A stretch of DNA of 64,000 nt, from NCBI RefSeq assembly GCF_017676345.1, contig NZ_JAFFZM010000018.1:96260-160259 (forward strand), written 5' to 3'. A model generated the notes under the pieces. It made no database searches. It had not been told where the DNA came from and saw only the letters and a list, made by a program, of their open reading frames with translations. The position numbers and the translations under genes are program-made. The stretch is from Streptomyces smyrnaeus (lineage in GTDB: Bacteria; Actinomycetota; Actinomycetes; Streptomycetales; Streptomycetaceae). Shown here one piece after another: positions 42,071 to 50,638 of this stretch (within the stretch, counting starts at the first letter, position 1; every line of letters begins with the position of its first letter).

Positions 42071-42670
42071 TCAGCATGACGCGGGAGTAACTTCCCGCGC
42101 GGCGGCGCGACCGTACCAAAGCGTTCCCTCGCCGTAGCGACGGGATCGGAGCCCCTCGAAACCCTCCGGCCAGCGGAAATCACCGCCCCTGGTGCTGCGC
42201 TCCACGGTGGCCAAGGCACCGGGTGCCAGCCAGTCCTTCGCACGGAGTGTGAGGAGTGTCTCCCGCAGTTCGTCGTCGGTGACCGCGTACGGAGGATCGA
42301 GAAAGACAAGGTCGAACGGGTGCTCGGGCGGCTCCCCCGCGAGGATCTGGGAGGCCTTGCCCGAGCGCACCTCGGCACCGGACAGGCCGACGGCGCGCAC
42401 GTTCTCCTTGAGGGTGCGCACGGCACGCGGATCCGCCTCGACGAGAAGCGTGCGGGCCGCGCCCCTCGACAGCGCCTCCAGTCCGACGGCGCCGGAGCCG
42501 GCGTACAGGTCCAGCACACGCAGGCCCTGCCAGCCGGCGGCGCCCCCCAACTGGGACTCCCAGCTGGAGAACAGGCCCTCGCGGGCCCGGTCGGAGGTGG
42601 GGCGGGTACCGGTGCCCGGCGGAACGGCCAGCCGTCGCCCGCCTGCGGCTCCGGCGATGACGCGGGTCAT
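42071..42670 (-). CDS. rsmD: 16S rRNA (guanine966-N2)-methyltransferase RsmD
   Basis: 199 aa. The SAM site is RVLDLYAGSGAVGLEALSRG, and the catalytic motif DPPY is in FDLVFLDPPYAVTDDELRET. It methylates G966 of 16S rRNA during 30S assembly. It starts MTRVIAGAAGGRRLAVPPGT, matching the family. It lies between recG and coaD on the same strand. Confidence 0.95.
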   Translation of the reverse strand: MTRVIAGAAGGRRLAVPPGTGTRPTSDRAREGLFSSWESQLGGAAGWQGLRVLDLYAGSGAVGLEALSRGAARTLLVEADPRAVRTLKENVRAVGLSGAEVRSGKASQILAGEPPEHPFDLVFLDPPYAVTDDELRETLLTLRAKDWLAPGALATVERSTRGGDFRWPEGFEGLRSRRYGEGTLWYGRAAAREVTPASC

Positions 42671-42772
42671 GGGTGCGGATCCTCTGTGTGGGGTGGGTGC
42701 TCGGACATCAGGATCCCATGCGGCGGCGGGGTCGGTAGGGGCCCGGATCGGCCGTTGTCCGCATCAGCCCCG

Positions 42773-45073
42773 TCAGCCCTTGTCGAGGTACTCCTCGCGC
42801 TCCTCGTCCAGCAGGGCGTCCAGCGCCGTGCGCAGCTCGGGGTGCTGCTCCAGCTCCGGGTCGGCGGCGACCAGGACCGTGGCCTCGTCCCGGGCCTCGG
42901 CGATGACCTCCTCGTCCTCGATGACGGCGAGCATCCGCAGCGAGGACCGCACCCCGGACTGCGCCTGGCCCAGCACATCGCCCTCCCGGCGCTGTTCTAG
43001 GTCGATACGGGACAGCTCGAAGCCGTCCAGCGTGGCGGCGACCGCCTCCAGCCGGGCCCGCGCGGGGCTCTCCTGCGGCATGTCCGTCACCAGCAGGCAC
43101 AGACCCGGTGCCGAGCCCCGGCCGACGCGGCCGCGCAACTGGTGCAGCTGCGAGACGCCGAAGCGGTCCGCGTCCATGATCACCATGCCGGTCGCGTTGG
43201 GCACGTTCACACCGACCTCGATGACCGTGGTGGCCACCAGCACATCGACCTCGCCCGCGGCGAACCGCCGCATCACCTCGTCCTTCGCCTCCGGCTGCAT
43301 CCGCCCGTGCAGGGGCTCCACCCGCAGACCGGCGAGCGGACCGGACGCCAACTGCTCGGCGATGTCCAGGACGGCCAGCGGCGGGCGCTTCTCCTCGCTG
43401 TCGGCGCCCTCGTCGGGGGCTTCCACCAGAAGGCCGGCCACCTCCTCGGCACTCTCGGCGTTCCCGGCGGGCCGCCGCCTCCCGCCCGCGCCCTTGGCCG
43501 GCCCTCCCGGCTCGTCGTCCAGATCGCCGATCCGCGGGCAGACCACATACGTCTGGTGCCCCGCCTCGGTCTCCTCGCGCACCCGCTCCCAGGCCCGGGC
43601 GAGGAAGTGCGGCTTGTCCCGGACGGGCACGACGTGGGTGGCGATCGGGGAGCGTCCGGCGGGCAGTTGGTCGAGTACGGAGGTCTCCAGGTCACCGAAG
43701 ACCGTCATGGCGACGGTCCGGGGGATGGGCGTCGCCGTCATCACCAGCAGGTGCGGGGGTTGCTTGCCCTTGGAGCGCAGCGCGTCGCGCTGCTCGACCC
43801 CGAAGCGGTGCTGCTCGTCCACCACGACCAGGCCCAGATCGTGGAAGGTGACCTTGTCCTCGATCAGCGCGTGGGTCCCCACGACGATGCCCGCCTCGCC
43901 CGTCGCCAGGTCCAGCAGCGCGCGACGGCGGGCCGCCGCGCCCATCGAACCGGTCAGCAGCACCACCTTGGTGCCCTGCTCGGCGCCGCCCAGCATCCCG
44001 CCCTCCGCCAGTTCGCCCATCATCTCCGTGATGGACCGGTGGTGCTGCTGTGCCAGCACCTCGGTGGGGGCGAGCATCGCCGCCTGACCGCCCGCGTCGA
44101 CGGTGGTGAGCATGGCCCGCAGTGCCACCATCGTCTTGCCGGATCCCACCTCGCCCTGCAGGAGCCGGTGCATGGGGTGCTCGGTGGCCAGGTCGGCGAA
44201 GATCTCCCGACTGACCTCCCGCTGCCCCTCGGTGAGGGTGAACGGCAGTCGCGCGTCGAACGCGTCCAGCAGTCCGCCGGAGACCGGGCGGCGCGGCACC
44301 GCGGGCAGTTCCGTCTCCTTGGCCCGCCGCCGGGCGAGGGCGACCTGCAGGACGAACGCCTCGTCCCACTTGAGCCGGGCGCGGGCCTCGGCGATGTCCG
44401 CCTTGCTGCGTGGCCGGTGGATCTTCTCGAACGCCTCGGGGAGGTCGACGAGTCCGCGCTGCTCGCGCAGCGCGTCCGGCAGCGGATCGGTCAGCCCGCG
44501 CCAGTCGGTGGCCTGCAGCGCGTTGAGCACCATCCCGACCGACTGCTCGATGCTCCAGGACGAGAGCTGCTTGCACGCCGGGTACAACGGCAGCAGCGCC
44601 CCGGCGAACTGTTCGACGGCCTGCTGGTCGCTGTCCTCGTCCAAGAGCTTGTAGTCCGGATGGGACAGCTGGAGCTTGCGGTTGAAGACCCCCACCTTGC
44701 CGGCGAACATGCCGCGCTTGCCGGGCAGCAGTTGCCGCTGGTGGAAGTGGACCGAGCGGCCGAAGAAGACGATCTGGAGCCGCCCGCTGCCGTCGGTGAG
44801 CGTGACCTCCAGGCGCTGGCCCTTGCCCCGGTTGAACTTGTGCACGCGCGCGTCGTGGACCCGGGCGACGACGGTGACGTGCTCGTCCAGCGGCAGTTCG
44901 GCCAGCCGTGTCAGCTCGCCGCGCTCGGCGTACCGGCGCGGGTAGTGGTGCAGCAGATCGCCGACCGTACGCAGCCCGAGGTGCTCGGACATCACCTTCG
45001 CGGTGTTTCCGCCGAGCAGCGCCTTCAGCGGCTCCTGGAGGGGTTCGCTTCGCGTGGTTTCAGTCGAGGGCAC
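42773..45073 (-). CDS. recG: ATP-dependent DNA helicase RecG
   Basis: 766 aa from a GTG at 45073. The N-terminal OB-fold wedge domain (HVTVVARVHDARVHKFNRGK) rescues stalled forks by regression. The helicase core has Walker A (GEVGSGKTMVALRA), the DEQH box (VVVDEQHRFGVEQRD), and SF2 motifs TATPIPRT and QLRGRVGRGSAPG. An Ala/Glu/Gly-rich insertion (about 550-600, including AGGRRRPAGNAESAEEVAGL) is typical of Streptomyces RecG. A GTGACA-N7-TGTCAC inverted repeat lies 23-41 bp upstream. Confidence 0.95.
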   Translation of the reverse strand: MPSTETTRSEPLQEPLKALLGGNTAKVMSEHLGLRTVGDLLHHYPRRYAERGELTRLAELPLDEHVTVVARVHDARVHKFNRGKGQRLEVTLTDGSGRLQIVFFGRSVHFHQRQLLPGKRGMFAGKVGVFNRKLQLSHPDYKLLDEDSDQQAVEQFAGALLPLYPACKQLSSWSIEQSVGMVLNALQATDWRGLTDPLPDALREQRGLVDLPEAFEKIHRPRSKADIAEARARLKWDEAFVLQVALARRRAKETELPAVPRRPVSGGLLDAFDARLPFTLTEGQREVSREIFADLATEHPMHRLLQGEVGSGKTMVALRAMLTTVDAGGQAAMLAPTEVLAQQHHRSITEMMGELAEGGMLGGAEQGTKVVLLTGSMGAAARRRALLDLATGEAGIVVGTHALIEDKVTFHDLGLVVVDEQHRFGVEQRDALRSKGKQPPHLLVMTATPIPRTVAMTVFGDLETSVLDQLPAGRSPIATHVVPVRDKPHFLARAWERVREETEAGHQTYVVCPRIGDLDDEPGGPAKGAGGRRRPAGNAESAEEVAGLLVEAPDEGADSEEKRPPLAVLDIAEQLASGPLAGLRVEPLHGRMQPEAKDEVMRRFAAGEVDVLVATTVIEVGVNVPNATGMVIMDADRFGVSQLHQLRGRVGRGSAPGLCLLVTDMPQESPARARLEAVAATLDGFELSRIDLEQRREGDVLGQAQSGVRSSLRMLAVIEDEEVIAEARDEATVLVAADPELEQHPELRTALDALLDEEREEYLDKG

Positions 45074-45095
45074 GGTCCCATCCTGCCGGACACGT

Positions 45096-45114
45096 GTGAC
45101 AGTGCCCGTGTCAC
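45096..45114 (-). promoter_or_regulatory. Inverted repeat upstream of recG
   Basis: GTGACA (45096-45101), 7-bp spacer, TGTCAC (45109-45114), just upstream of the recG GTG and between it and the DAK2 gene. It could be an operator. It does not match the SOS (LexA) consensus. Confidence 0.35.
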
Positions 45115-45173
45115 TCGCCAGGAGAGGTCGGTCCGGTCGGCCGATGGATCCCGGATATCGCCCCACGCGGCCG

Positions 45174-46976
45174 TCATTCGACGCCGATGAGCAGCTGCGC
45201 CTCCTGCTGCCGTCCCTCGTAGACGACCGTGTCGACGGCGAGATGGCAGCTGCGCACATGGTGCTCCAGGGCCGCGGCCAGCCCGTCGGGCGCGTCCGCA
45301 CCCAGGACGAGGGTGACCAGCTCGCCCCCGGCGGCCAGCATCCGGGCGAGCACGTCCGTCGCCACCCGTACGGTCTCGTTGCCGATCAGGGCGACATCGC
45401 CCTCCACGAGTCCGAGCACGTCCCCGGCCTGGCAGACACCCGCTGTCGTCCACGACTGCCGCTCCGCGACGGTCACTTCGCCGTACCGGGTGGCTCCGGC
45501 CGCCGAGGTCATGGTGACCACGTCCTCGTCGAAGCGGCGGTCGGGCTGGTGCACGGCCAGCGCCGCAAGCCCCTGAACGGCGGCGCGGGTGGGGATCACG
45601 GCGCATCTGATGCCCGCCGCGCGTACCGCGTCGGCCGCGCGCGCCGCCACCGGGTGGAGCTCGGTGTCGTTGGGCAGCAGCGCCACCTCCGCGGCACCCG
45701 TCGCCCGTACGGCCGCGACCAGCGCGTCCCGGCGGGCGGCCTCGGACACCTGCAGCACGCCGGCGCCCGCCTGGCGGCACAGCGCGGCCAGACCCTCCCC
45801 CGGTACGACGGCGACGACGGCCCGCCCCCGACCAGCCGGCCCGGGCGCCGTCGGCTCCACCGCCTCTTCGCGCACAGCGCCCCGCGCTCCCCAGACCGAG
45901 CCGCCGCCCGTGTCGTCTCCGGAGCCGTCCCGCGAGCGTTCCTCGGTGCCGGCCTCGGTGCCTTCCTTTGTGCCGTGGCCGTCCGTCGGCAGGTGGGTGA
46001 TGCGGATGCGGTACGGACGGCCTGCCGCCAGGCCCGCCTCGACGGCGGCTCCGGCGTTGGCCACGTGGATGTGCACGCTCCACAGCCCCTCTCCGCCGCC
46101 GATGACCAGGGAGTCGCCGAGCGGGTCGAGTCGCGCCCGGAGCGCGCCGACGGCCTTCGGGTCCTCCGCCTCCAGGAGGTACATCACCTCGAACTGAGGA
46201 GGGAAAGGCGCCTGCGGCGACCCGTCGGCAGGAGGGGCTGCCGCGCCCGGCGCGGGCACGGGGCACCCGGTGACGCTCGCCCCGGCTGCCGCACCGGTCG
46301 TACCGGTCGTCGCCCCGGCCGCACCGGTCGCCGGCTCCTCCGGGACCGGCTGGCCCAGCGCCGCCCACAGCGCCGTCAGCAGCGCGGTCAGGCCCAGCCC
46401 GCCCGCGTCCACCACGCCGGCCCGGGCCAGGGCCGCCAGCCTGCCGGGAGTCGCGGCCAGCGCCTCGTGCGCCGCCGCCGCGGGGTCGCCGCCTGCCTCG
46501 GCGGCGTCGGCTGCGGCTGCCGCCACCGTCAGCATCGTGCCCTCGACGGGGTGCGCGACAGCGGCGTACGCGGCACTCGCCCCGCAGCGCAGCGCCCGGG
46601 CCAGCGCCTGGCCGTCCCCGCCGCTGTCCGTGCCGTCCGTGAGGCCCTGCGCCATGCCGCGCAGATACTCGGCGAGGATGGTGCCGGAGTTGCCCCTGGC
46701 GCCCAGCAGCGCGGCCCGCGCCATCACCCGCAGCACTTCAGCGGCTGTCGCTTCCTCGGTTGCCGCTTCCTCGGCTGCCGTGTTCCCGGTTGCCGTGTCC
46801 CCGGGCGGGAGGGCGGCGACCGCTGCCTCGAAGGTGAGGCACAGATTGGTGCCGGTGTCACCGTCGGCGACCGGGAAGACGTTGATGGCGTCCATGCGCG
46901 CGCAGCAGGCGCGCAGCGACTCCAGGCCGAGGGCGCACCAGCGTCGTACCGCGGCGGTGTCGAGCGGTGGCGGCAC
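45174..46976 (-). CDS. DAK2-domain protein, FakA/YloV-like
   Basis: 600 aa from a GTG at 46976 (VPPPLDTAAVRRWCALGLES), with GGAGGAGG 8 nt upstream. The N-terminal DhaL/DAK2 kinase domain has NVFPVADGDTGTNLCLTFEA and the LLGARGNSGTILAEYLRGM motif. The C-terminal part matches FakA-type proteins. FakA phosphorylates fatty acids bound to FakB for phospholipid synthesis. No FakB-like gene is in the window, so fatty-acid kinase activity is inferred by family only. Ala/Thr-rich (TATGNTAAEEAATEEATAAE) and Gly/Pro-rich insertions occur. It probably starts the transcript reaching recG-rsmD-coaD. Confidence 0.83.
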   Translation of the reverse strand: MPPPLDTAAVRRWCALGLESLRACCARMDAINVFPVADGDTGTNLCLTFEAAVAALPPGDTATGNTAAEEAATEEATAAEVLRVMARAALLGARGNSGTILAEYLRGMAQGLTDGTDSGGDGQALARALRCGASAAYAAVAHPVEGTMLTVAAAAADAAEAGGDPAAAAHEALAATPGRLAALARAGVVDAGGLGLTALLTALWAALGQPVPEEPATGAAGATTGTTGAAAGASVTGCPVPAPGAAAPPADGSPQAPFPPQFEVMYLLEAEDPKAVGALRARLDPLGDSLVIGGGEGLWSVHIHVANAGAAVEAGLAAGRPYRIRITHLPTDGHGTKEGTEAGTEERSRDGSGDDTGGGSVWGARGAVREEAVEPTAPGPAGRGRAVVAVVPGEGLAALCRQAGAGVLQVSEAARRDALVAAVRATGAAEVALLPNDTELHPVAARAADAVRAAGIRCAVIPTRAAVQGLAALAVHQPDRRFDEDVVTMTSAAGATRYGEVTVAERQSWTTAGVCQAGDVLGLVEGDVALIGNETVRVATDVLARMLAAGGELVTLVLGADAPDGLAAALEHHVRSCHLAVDTVVYEGRQQEAQLLIGVE

Positions 46977-47247
46977 CTGCGGGACCTCCTCCAGAAGGCT
47001 GCGACCGGTGGGACGGCCGGGGCGGCTGCGTTGCGGGAAGGCTAGTGGGGTCCCGGGCGGAATCCCAGGTCGGGACCGGGACGAGGGCCTTGGTTTCGCT
47101 GTTCGAGACCGTCCGTTGTATGCTGCTCCGGTTGCCTGATCCGGATGTTTCGGTCCGGTAGGCAACGATCTCCCTGGCACAGCCGGTCATCTGGTCCTGC
47201 GTCGCCGGGATTCACCGTACGTGCATCTGAAGTCTTTGGAGTGACCC

Positions 47248-47433
47248 GTGGCTGCGAACTGCGACGTCTGCGGCAAGGGGCCGGAGTTCGGCAACAACAT
47301 CTCCCACTCGCACCGCCGCACCCGCCGTCGCTGGAACCCGAACATCCAGCGCGTGCGTGCCGTGGTCGGCGGGACGCCGAAGCGCCTCAACGCCTGCACC
47401 TCGTGCATCAAGGCCGGCAAGGTGTCGCGCTGA
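47248..47433 (+). CDS. rpmB: 50S ribosomal protein L28 (zinc-type)
   Basis: 61 aa from a GTG at 47248 with GGAG 6 nt upstream (VAANCDVCGKGPEFGNNISH). It keeps the zinc-binding CDVC and CTSC motifs, so it is the Cys-plus paralogue. The GTPKRLNACTSCIKAGKVSR end is canonical. It is monocistronic on the plus strand and ends at a classic terminator. Streptomyces usually has a second, zinc-independent L28 under Zur control elsewhere. Confidence 0.96.
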   Translation: MAANCDVCGKGPEFGNNISHSHRRTRRRWNPNIQRVRAVVGGTPKRLNACTSCIKAGKVSR

Positions 47434-47480
47434 CGTCCTCGACGTAACGCAGCGCGGCTCACGCCGAGAGCCGAACGCAG

Positions 47481-47510
47481 AACCGGCCCGCAGCACGCGG
47501 GCCGGTTTTT
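47481..47510 (+). terminator. Intrinsic terminator after rpmB
   Basis: 11-bp stem (47481-47491 and 47497-47507) with a 5-nt loop, running into GGTTTTTGTG. Rho-independent form with a T5 run. Confidence 0.88.
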
Positions 47511-47580
47511 GTGTGCTCGGATCCTGTGTGCTCCGAACCTGTGTGATCCCGGGCGCTCCGATCTTGTGCGCACGGGGGTG
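47511..47580 (+). repeat. Degenerate 15-19-bp repeats downstream of rpmB
   Basis: Three related units: TGTGTGCTCGGATCC, TGTGTGCTCCGAACC, and a longer diverged copy ending GCGCTCCGATCTTGTGCG. The stretch is non-coding and lies between the rpmB terminator and thiD. No function seen. Confidence 0.55.
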
Positions 47581-47608
47581 CCCCGGACGCTCCGGCGTAC
47601 CCCGCAGC

Positions 47609-48427
47609 TCAGCCCCGCTCGCCCGACCGCCATCCGTGATCCACCGGGCCCAGTCCCGCGCCCAGCGGGAAGCCCGCCGCTATGGCTCCCGTCGTGTACT
47701 CCTTCGCGGCCCGTGCGGCCTGCGGCACCGGCAGCCCCTTGGCCAGATACGAGGCGAGCGCGCTGGCCAGCGTGCAGCCCGTACCGTGCGTGTGCCGGTT
47801 GTCGTGGCGCGGAGCGCGCAGCCAGTGCTCCTCGGTGCCGTCGGTGAGCAGATCGACGGCCTCGCCGGGCAGGTGCCCGCCCTTGATCAGGGCCCAGCGC
47901 GGGCCGTGGGCCAGCACGGCGGCCGCTGCCTCGCGCAGCCCGCTCTCGCCGGTGACCCGGACACCCGTCAGCTGGGCGACCTCGTCCAGGTTGGGGGTGA
48001 CGACGGTGGCGACCGGCAGCAGCTTGCCGCGCAGCGAGTCCACGGCGTCGGCGGCCAGCAGCGGGTCCCCGTGCTTGGAGACCCCCACCGGGTCGACGAC
48101 CACCGGTGCCCCGGTACCGGCCAGCAGTTCGGCGACGGTCTCCACGAGCGGCGCCGAGGCGAGCATCCCCGTCTTGACGGCCTGCACCCCGATGTCGTCC
48201 ACGACGCTGCGGTACTGCGCGCGTACGGCCTCCACCGGAAGCTCCCAATAGCCCTGCACGCCCAGCGAGTTCTGGGCGGTGACGGCGGCGATCACGCTCA
48301 TGCCGTGGGTGCCGAGCGCGAGCATCGTCTTCAGATCGGCCTGGATGCCCGCGCCGCCGCCGGAATCGGACCCGGCGACGGTCAGCACGCGGGGCGGCCC
48401 GCCGGCACGGGAGTTCTCATCGTCCAT
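47609..48427 (-). CDS. thiD: Hydroxymethylpyrimidine (phosphate) kinase ThiD
   Basis: 272 aa from the ATG at 48427. Ribokinase-fold motifs are clear: VLTVAGSDSGGGAGIQADLK at the start, GYWELPVEAVRAQYR, VVVDPVGVSKHGDPLLA, and the C-terminal HTHGTGCTLASALASYLAKG with the catalytic GTGC. It phosphorylates HMP and HMP-P in thiamine synthesis. It starts 14 bp after thiL; the pair forms a two-gene thiamine unit. No TPP riboswitch features are visible upstream. Confidence 0.95.
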   Translation of the reverse strand: MDDENSRAGGPPRVLTVAGSDSGGGAGIQADLKTMLALGTHGMSVIAAVTAQNSLGVQGYWELPVEAVRAQYRSVVDDIGVQAVKTGMLASAPLVETVAELLAGTGAPVVVDPVGVSKHGDPLLAADAVDSLRGKLLPVATVVTPNLDEVAQLTGVRVTGESGLREAAAAVLAHGPRWALIKGGHLPGEAVDLLTDGTEEHWLRAPRHDNRHTHGTGCTLASALASYLAKGLPVPQAARAAKEYTTGAIAAGFPLGAGLGPVDHGWRSGERG

Positions 48428-48441
48428 GGTGACGACGGTAC

Positions 48442-49491
48442 TCAGTGCTCCCCGTCGTCGGAGAAGTGGTCCCAGCCGCCGGCCCTCGACCAGGGGGCGC
48501 CGTCCACGGTGACGCGCGGCCGTGCGGAGGCCCCTTGCACCTCGCCGATGACGCGCCAGCGCGCCGGGAGCTTCTGATCGCGCGGGAAGGTGGCGACGAT
48601 GGCGTGGTCCTCTCCCCCGGTGAGCACCCACTGGAGCGGGTCGACGCCGACGGCCTGCCCGATGTCGGCCATCTGCGCGGGGATGTCGAGGTCGGCCGAG
48701 CGGATGTCGATCCGCACCTTGCTGGCCTCGGCGATGTGCCCGAGGTCGGCCACCAGTCCGTCGCTGACGTCCGTCATCGCGGTGGCGCCCAATCCGGCGG
48801 CCGCGGGCCCCGCGTGGTACGGCGGCTCGGGGCGGCGGTGCGCCTCCACGAAGGCGCGGGGCGAGCGGAAGCCGCGGGAGAGCACCGCGTGCCCGGCGGC
48901 CGACCAGCCCAGCCAGCCGGTGACGGCCACGACGTCGCCGGCGCCCGCGCCGGAGCGGGTGACCGGCTCGCGGTTGCGCAGGTCCCCCAGTGCCGTGATG
49001 GAGACGGCGATGCTGTCGCCGCGCACCACGTCGCCGCCGACCACGGCGGAGGCGGCGACCTGTGCCTCGTCCCGGATGCCGTCCATCAGCTCGGTGGGCC
49101 AGTTGGCGGGCAGGTCGGCGGGGACGATCAGACCGAGCAGCAGCGCGGTGGGCACGGCGCCCATGGCGGCGATGTCGGCGAGATTCTGGGCCGCGGCCTT
49201 GCGCCCCACGTCGTACGCCGTCGACCAGTCCCGCCTGAAGTGCCGGCCCTCCAGGAGAATGTCGGTACTGGCGACGACACGCCGGTCCGGGGCCGCCACC
49301 ACAGCGGCGTCGTCGCCCGGGCCGATCCGGACGGCTGGGGTGGTGGTCAGTCGGGAGGTCAGTTCCCGGATGAGGCCGAACTCCCCCAGCTCCCCCACGG
49401 TGCCCTTGCTCCGGCCCCGCGCGGGGCCGTAGGGGGCCTCCATCGCGGGCTGCGTGGGTTCCGACGCGGTACCGCCGTTCACATCCCGCAT
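48442..49491 (-). CDS. thiL: Thiamine-monophosphate kinase ThiL
   Basis: 349 aa from the ATG at 49491 (MRDVNGG) with AAGGGG 7 nt upstream. The PurM-like fold carries VRIGPGDDAAVVAAPDRRVV, ILLEGRHFRRDW, KAAAQNLADIAAMGAVPTAL and SDGLVADLGHIAEASKV. It makes thiamine diphosphate from the monophosphate. The N-terminal about 35 residues before GELGEFGLIREL are unconserved; a start at a later codon is possible but has no better Shine-Dalgarno. Confidence 0.93.
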   Translation of the reverse strand: MRDVNGGTASEPTQPAMEAPYGPARGRSKGTVGELGEFGLIRELTSRLTTTPAVRIGPGDDAAVVAAPDRRVVASTDILLEGRHFRRDWSTAYDVGRKAAAQNLADIAAMGAVPTALLLGLIVPADLPANWPTELMDGIRDEAQVAASAVVGGDVVRGDSIAVSITALGDLRNREPVTRSGAGAGDVVAVTGWLGWSAAGHAVLSRGFRSPRAFVEAHRRPEPPYHAGPAAAGLGATAMTDVSDGLVADLGHIAEASKVRIDIRSADLDIPAQMADIGQAVGVDPLQWVLTGGEDHAIVATFPRDQKLPARWRVIGEVQGASARPRVTVDGAPWSRAGGWDHFSDDGEH

Positions 49492-49729
49492 TGCGCTGCC
49501 CCTTCGCTCACTTCGCTCATCGTGCACTCCCGTGCGTCGTCCACACGCCCGTGATGCGTGTCCGTCCGATGCGTGGCCCGGCCGCCGAGGCGTCCTTCGC
49601 TGCCCGCCGGTCCCGATGCCCCCGGCCGCCATACGGGCGGCCCTGTGGTCTCCCGGCGGCAGGGGGGACGCGGTACGGTGGCGTTTCTCTCTCGCCCCGC
49701 ATGATCCTCGTAGCCCCCGTGGAGGTTCC

Positions 49730-49963
49730 GTGGTACAGGCGTACGTCTTGATTCAGACCGAAGTTGGCAAGGCTTCGACCGTCGCAGAGATCGTCTCCAA
49801 GATCCCCGGTGTGATCCAGGCCGAGGATGTAACGGGTCCGTACGATGTGATCGTGCGTGCCCGCGCGGAGACCATGGACGATCTCGGTCGCATGGTGGTC
49901 GCCAAGGTCCAGCAGGTGGAGGGCATCACCCGCACTCTGACCTGCCCCATCGTCCATCTCTAG
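49730..49963 (+). CDS. Stand-alone Lrp/AsnC ligand-binding (RAM) domain protein
   Basis: 77 aa from a GTG at 49730 (VVQAYVLIQTEVGKASTVAE), with GGAGG 4 nt upstream. It consists only of the AsnC-type effector/oligomerisation domain (VIQAEDVTGPYDVIVRARAE, GITRTLTCPIVHL) and lacks the HTH. Such SARD/RAM proteins form rings that bind amino acids and may modulate full-length Lrp proteins. It is probably co-transcribed with the DUF3515 lipoprotein gene 20 bp downstream. The ligand is unknown. Confidence 0.9.
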   Translation: MVQAYVLIQTEVGKASTVAEIVSKIPGVIQAEDVTGPYDVIVRARAETMDDLGRMVVAKVQQVEGITRTLTCPIVHL

Positions 49964-49983
49964 GCCCCCCGTATGCTCGCCCG

Positions 49984-50511
49984 GTGAGCATTCGACGCCG
50001 GGCTGCTTCCCCTCGTTCCGTCCCTGCCGCCTCCGCTGCCGCGGTGGGTGTACCGGTCGTACTGGCCCTGCTGGTCACGGCAGGCTGTTCGGTCACCGGC
50101 GATGCGGGACCCACGCCGCCCAGTCCCTCCGGCAGGGCCGCGAAGGTGTGCCGGTCGCTGCACGACGCGCTGCCGAAGCGGGTCGACGGCCAGTCGCGCG
50201 GCGAGGCCGATCCCGTCTCCGACTACACCGCCGTCTGGGGGGACCCGGCCATCGAGCTGCGCTGCGGCGTGCCCGAGCCCGCCCGGCTCACCCCCGGTGA
50301 CGAAGAGTACAACCCGACCGCCGACGCGGCGGAGGTCAACCAGGTCTCCTGGCTGATGGAGAAGCAGGACGGCGGCTACCGCTTCACGACGACCGACCGC
50401 GTCGCCTACGTCGAGTTGACCGTACCCGACGACTACAAGCCGGAGGTCGAGGCCCTCGCGGACCTCAGCGGGGCGGTCAAGAGCGCGGTGCCGAAGCAGC
50501 GGAAGGACTGA
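49984..50511 (+). CDS. DUF3515 family lipoprotein
   Basis: 175 aa from a GTG. The signal peptide ends in a lipobox (LVTAGC, Cys at about 35), so the mature protein is anchored to the outer membrane face. DUF3515 motifs include CRSLHDALPKRVDGQSRGEA, VWGDPAIELRCGV, and VAYVELTVPDDYKPE. The function is unknown; the family is restricted to actinobacteria and recurs beside ddl. It converges with ddl across 127 bp containing tandem 19-bp repeats. Confidence 0.88.
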   Translation: MSIRRRAASPRSVPAASAAAVGVPVVLALLVTAGCSVTGDAGPTPPSPSGRAAKVCRSLHDALPKRVDGQSRGEADPVSDYTAVWGDPAIELRCGVPEPARLTPGDEEYNPTADAAEVNQVSWLMEKQDGGYRFTTTDRVAYVELTVPDDYKPEVEALADLSGAVKSAVPKQRKD

Positions 50512-50558
50512 GCCGGCGCCGCGCCCCACCGACCGGCGGCCGGAGCCGGTCCGGACCC

Positions 50559-50615
50559 GTACGACGGCTCAGGCCCGGTACGACGGCTCAGGCCCGGTAC
50601 GACGGCGTCCGGGCC
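50559..50615. repeat. Tandem 19-bp repeat between the DUF3515 gene and ddl
   Basis: Two exact copies of GTACGACGGCTCAGGCCCG (50559-50577 and 50578-50596) and a diverged third unit. Non-coding, between convergent genes. May mark a slipped-strand expansion or part of a terminator. Confidence 0.85.
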
Positions 50616-50638
50616 CGGCGGCAGCCTCCGGCCCGCTG

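Noticed and set aside
45096..45114. LexA/SOS box upstream of recG
   Set aside because: The inverted repeat GTGACA-N7-TGTCAC does not fit the actinobacterial CGAAC-n4-GTTCG LexA consensus.
47609..49729. A TPP riboswitch controlling thiL-thiD
   Set aside because: No CUGAGA- or ACCUGA-type thi-box core was found upstream of thiL, and thiL/thiD act in salvage and final phosphorylation, which often lack the switch.
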